Positions 5,245-6,444 of a stretch of DNA of 6,444 bases are shown piece after piece. Origin of the DNA: an uncultured Curvibacter sp. Lineage in GTDB: Bacteria; Pseudomonadota; Gammaproteobacteria; Burkholderiales; Burkholderiaceae. Position 1 is the first letter of the stretch. Every line of letters starts with the position of its first letter. The notes below the pieces were generated by a model that saw only the letters and a list, made by a program, of their open reading frames with translations, had not been told where the DNA came from and made no database searches. Position numbers and translations under genes: made by a program. The stretch covers positions 1 to 6,444 of the forward strand of contig CAMLNH010000167.1 in the NCBI GenBank assembly GCA_946481355.1, read 5' to 3'.

Positions 5245-5261
5245 GCTATTCATTTTATAGC
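5245..5261. repeat. GCTAT...ATAGC palindrome across the folP stop
   Basis: GCTAT (5245-5249) and ATAGC (5257-5261) are perfect inverted repeats around the AT-rich loop TCATTTT. The folP stop codon lies in the loop and the last Ala-Ile-Lys codons use the right arm. The sequence continues as ATAGCTGCCAGC. From memory this resembles one side of a dispersed palindromic repeat common in Comamonadaceae genomes; only this half is evident here. Confidence 0.45.
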
Positions 5262-6113
5262 TGCCAGCACCTGCAGAGCCTGCACGGTTTCCCTAACATC
5301 GTGCACACGCACGACGGCCGCACCGCGTTCCACGGCCAGCAAGGCCGCTGCGATGCTGGGGGCCATGCGCTCGTGCTGGCCGATCGGCCCTGTACTGCCC
5401 GGCCGCGGACCGGCCACAGCCCCCAGGGAGGACTTGCGCGACCAGCCAGCGAGCAGAGCATAGCCCAGACCCCGCAATTCGCCCTGACGCGCCAGCAGCG
5501 AGAAGTTCTGCGCCACGGTCTTGCCGAAACCGATGCCGGGATCGAGCACGATGCGCTCCTGGGCCACACCGCGCGCGCACAGATCCTGCGCCACATCGGC
5601 CAGAAAGCTTGAAACGGCCGGCAGCACATCGCCCGCCATGGGGCTGACCTGCATGGTGCGCGGCTCGCCATGCATGTGCATGAGACAGACGCCGCAGGCC
5701 GGATGGCCTGCGACGACCTCACGGCCGTCCAGCGGGTCGGTCGCGTCCTGCCAGCGCAGGGCCCAGACGTCGTTGACGATATCGGCGCCCAGATCGAGCG
5801 CGGCCTGCATCACGCGCGGCTTGTAGCTGTCGATGGACAGCGGCACCCCCAGCTTCACCGCCTCGCGCAGCACGGGCAGCAGGCGCGCGAGCTCCTGCGC
5901 CACCGGCACCTGCACGGCGCCGGGACGCGTGGACTCGGCACCCAGGTCCAGGATATCGGCACCGTCCTTGAGCAGCTGCTCGCAGTGCGCCAGGGCAGAG
6001 CGTGTGTCAGCGTGGCTGCCACCGTCCGAGAAGGAATCGGGCGTGATGTTGACGATGCCCATGACCTGCGGACGAGACAGGTCGATACGGAAACGGGTGG
6101 TCTGCCAGTACAT
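5250..6113 (-). CDS. folP: Dihydropteroate synthase
   Basis: A complete 287-residue dihydropteroate synthase, the cytoplasmic TIM-barrel enzyme of folate synthesis that joins 4-aminobenzoate to dihydropterin pyrophosphate, and the sulfonamide target. Seen in order: NITPDSFSDGG (22-32, pyrophosphate loop 1), GAESTRPGA (58-66, loop 2), Asp95 in SID, Asn114-Asp115, LMHMHGEP (144-151), DPGIGFGKT (191-199), GWSRKS (223-228) with the catalytic-site Lys, and RVHDV (269-273). No resistance-type insertion is obvious in the two loops. The start at 6113 gives an N-terminus like related proteins but has no Shine-Dalgarno: the bases before it are the T-rich tail of the ftsH terminator followed by CCACC. 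It is probably the first gene of a folP-glmM unit. Confidence 0.96.
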   Translation of the reverse strand: MYWQTTRFRIDLSRPQVMGIVNITPDSFSDGGSHADTRSALAHCEQLLKDGADILDLGAESTRPGAVQVPVAQELARLLPVLREAVKLGVPLSIDSYKPRVMQAALDLGADIVNDVWALRWQDATDPLDGREVVAGHPACGVCLMHMHGEPRTMQVSPMAGDVLPAVSSFLADVAQDLCARGVAQERIVLDPGIGFGKTVAQNFSLLARQGELRGLGYALLAGWSRKSSLGAVAGPRPGSTGPIGQHERMAPSIAAALLAVERGAAVVRVHDVRETVQALQVLAAIK

Positions 6114-6118
6114 GGTGG

Positions 6119-6148
6119 AAAAACAAAACGGGGCGATCAGCCCCGTTT
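6119..6148 (-). terminator. Intrinsic terminator between ftsH and folP
   Basis: A perfect nine-base-pair stem (AAACGGGGC at 6126-6134 with GCCCCGTTT at 6140-6148) closes the five-base loop GATCA. On the minus strand it is followed by TTTTGTTTTT (overlapping the A/T pairs at the stem base). It lies 19 bases after the ftsH stop and its T-run ends five bases before the folP ATG. The stem is symmetric, but on the plus strand only TTT follows, so the main direction is minus. Confidence 0.9.
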
Positions 6149-6167
6149 GTGATGATAGCGTCCCGCT

Positions 6168-6444
6168 TCAGGCGGCTGACGGCGAAGGATCGGTCTTCAC
6201 TGCCGGGCTGCCACCGGCATCGTCGCCGCCGGAGCTCGGCGTGCGCGGTGTCCAGTCCTTGGGCGGACGCGGCTCCTTGCCGGCCATGATGTCGTCGAGC
6301 TGCTCGGTGTCGATGGTTTCCCATTCGAGCAGGGCCTTGGCCATGGCGTGCATCTTGTCGGCGTTGTCCTCGATCAGCTTGCGGGCCAGCTTGTACTGCT
6401 CGTCGATGATGCGGCGCACCTCGGCATCGACCTTCTGCATGGTC
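6168..6444 (-). CDS. ftsH: ATP-dependent zinc metalloprotease FtsH (C-terminal end, partial)
   Basis: The C-terminal 91 residues of FtsH, the membrane-anchored AAA+ protease that degrades misfolded membrane proteins and regulatory targets such as LpxC and sigma-32 in E. coli. The visible part is the end of the protease domain: MQKVDAEVRRIIDEQY, a helical stretch through ARKLIEDN and AMAKALLEWETIDTEQLDDIMAG, then a disordered Pro/Ser/Gly-rich tail from about KEPRPPKDW to the stop. The ATPase and HExxH zinc site lie beyond the right edge. The reading frame is open to the end of the window (in frame up to 6443), and the Met at 6440 is internal, not the start. Its identity is supported by the adjacent folP and glmM, the usual neighbours. 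A strong terminator follows its stop. Confidence 0.95.
   Translation of the reverse strand, partial: TMQKVDAEVRRIIDEQYKLARKLIEDNADKMHAMAKALLEWETIDTEQLDDIMAGKEPRPPKDWTPRTPSSGGDDAGGSPAVKTDPSPSAA

Noticed and set aside
1..6444. CRISPR array, tRNA or rRNA genes
   Set aside because: No regularly spaced repeats and no cloverleaf or rRNA-like segments were recognised on either strand.

Overview
The window looks like chromosomal DNA of a Burkholderiales betaproteobacterium, most probably Comamonadaceae. Reasons: high GC, the ftsH-folP-glmM gene order, the style of the FolP, GlmM and OlsB-like proteins, and a short GCTAT...ATAGC palindrome of a kind I associate with that family. The genus cannot be fixed from the sequence alone.

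Layout. Positions 1-1115 (minus strand) hold two envelope-lipid genes: an OlsB-like GNAT acyltransferase, followed by a COG2908 (LpxH-like) metallophosphoesterase that runs off the left edge. The two overlap by one base (TGATG). Positions 1157-1692 (minus) hold an unrecognised 166-residue protein with its own intrinsic terminator and a hairpin over its ribosome binding site. A 120-base divergent intergenic region (1693-1812) separates it from a plus-strand arsenic operon at 1813-3871: arsR (repressor with a C-terminal Cys sensor), arsI (dioxygenase cleaving the carbon-arsenic bond), arsC (Cys-based arsenate reductase of the low-molecular-weight phosphatase fold) and aqpS (MIP-family channel). 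From 3884 to the right edge the minus strand carries the housekeeping series ftsH (C-terminal end only), folP and glmM, with a strong intrinsic terminator between ftsH and folP. The ars operon and glmM converge with only 12 bases between stop codons.

How the genes work together. The ars operon makes a compact pathway for both inorganic and methylated arsenic. ArsC reduces As(V) to As(III). ArsI demethylates trivalent methylarsenite (or other organoarsenicals) to As(III). As(III) can leave passively through AqpS, since no ArsB or Acr3 pump is encoded here. ArsR probably senses trivalent arsenicals and binds a perfect inverted repeat that covers the -10 region and touches the arsR start codon. 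GlmM feeds UDP-GlcNAc (peptidoglycan and lipid A) synthesis, FolP feeds folate synthesis, and FtsH is the membrane quality-control protease.

I see no evidence of a wholly new system. The most interesting parts are the pump-less arsI/aqpS operon, the Cys-pair-rich tail of ArsI, the apparently leaderless arsR start inside its operator, and the terminator that ends five bases before the folP start.
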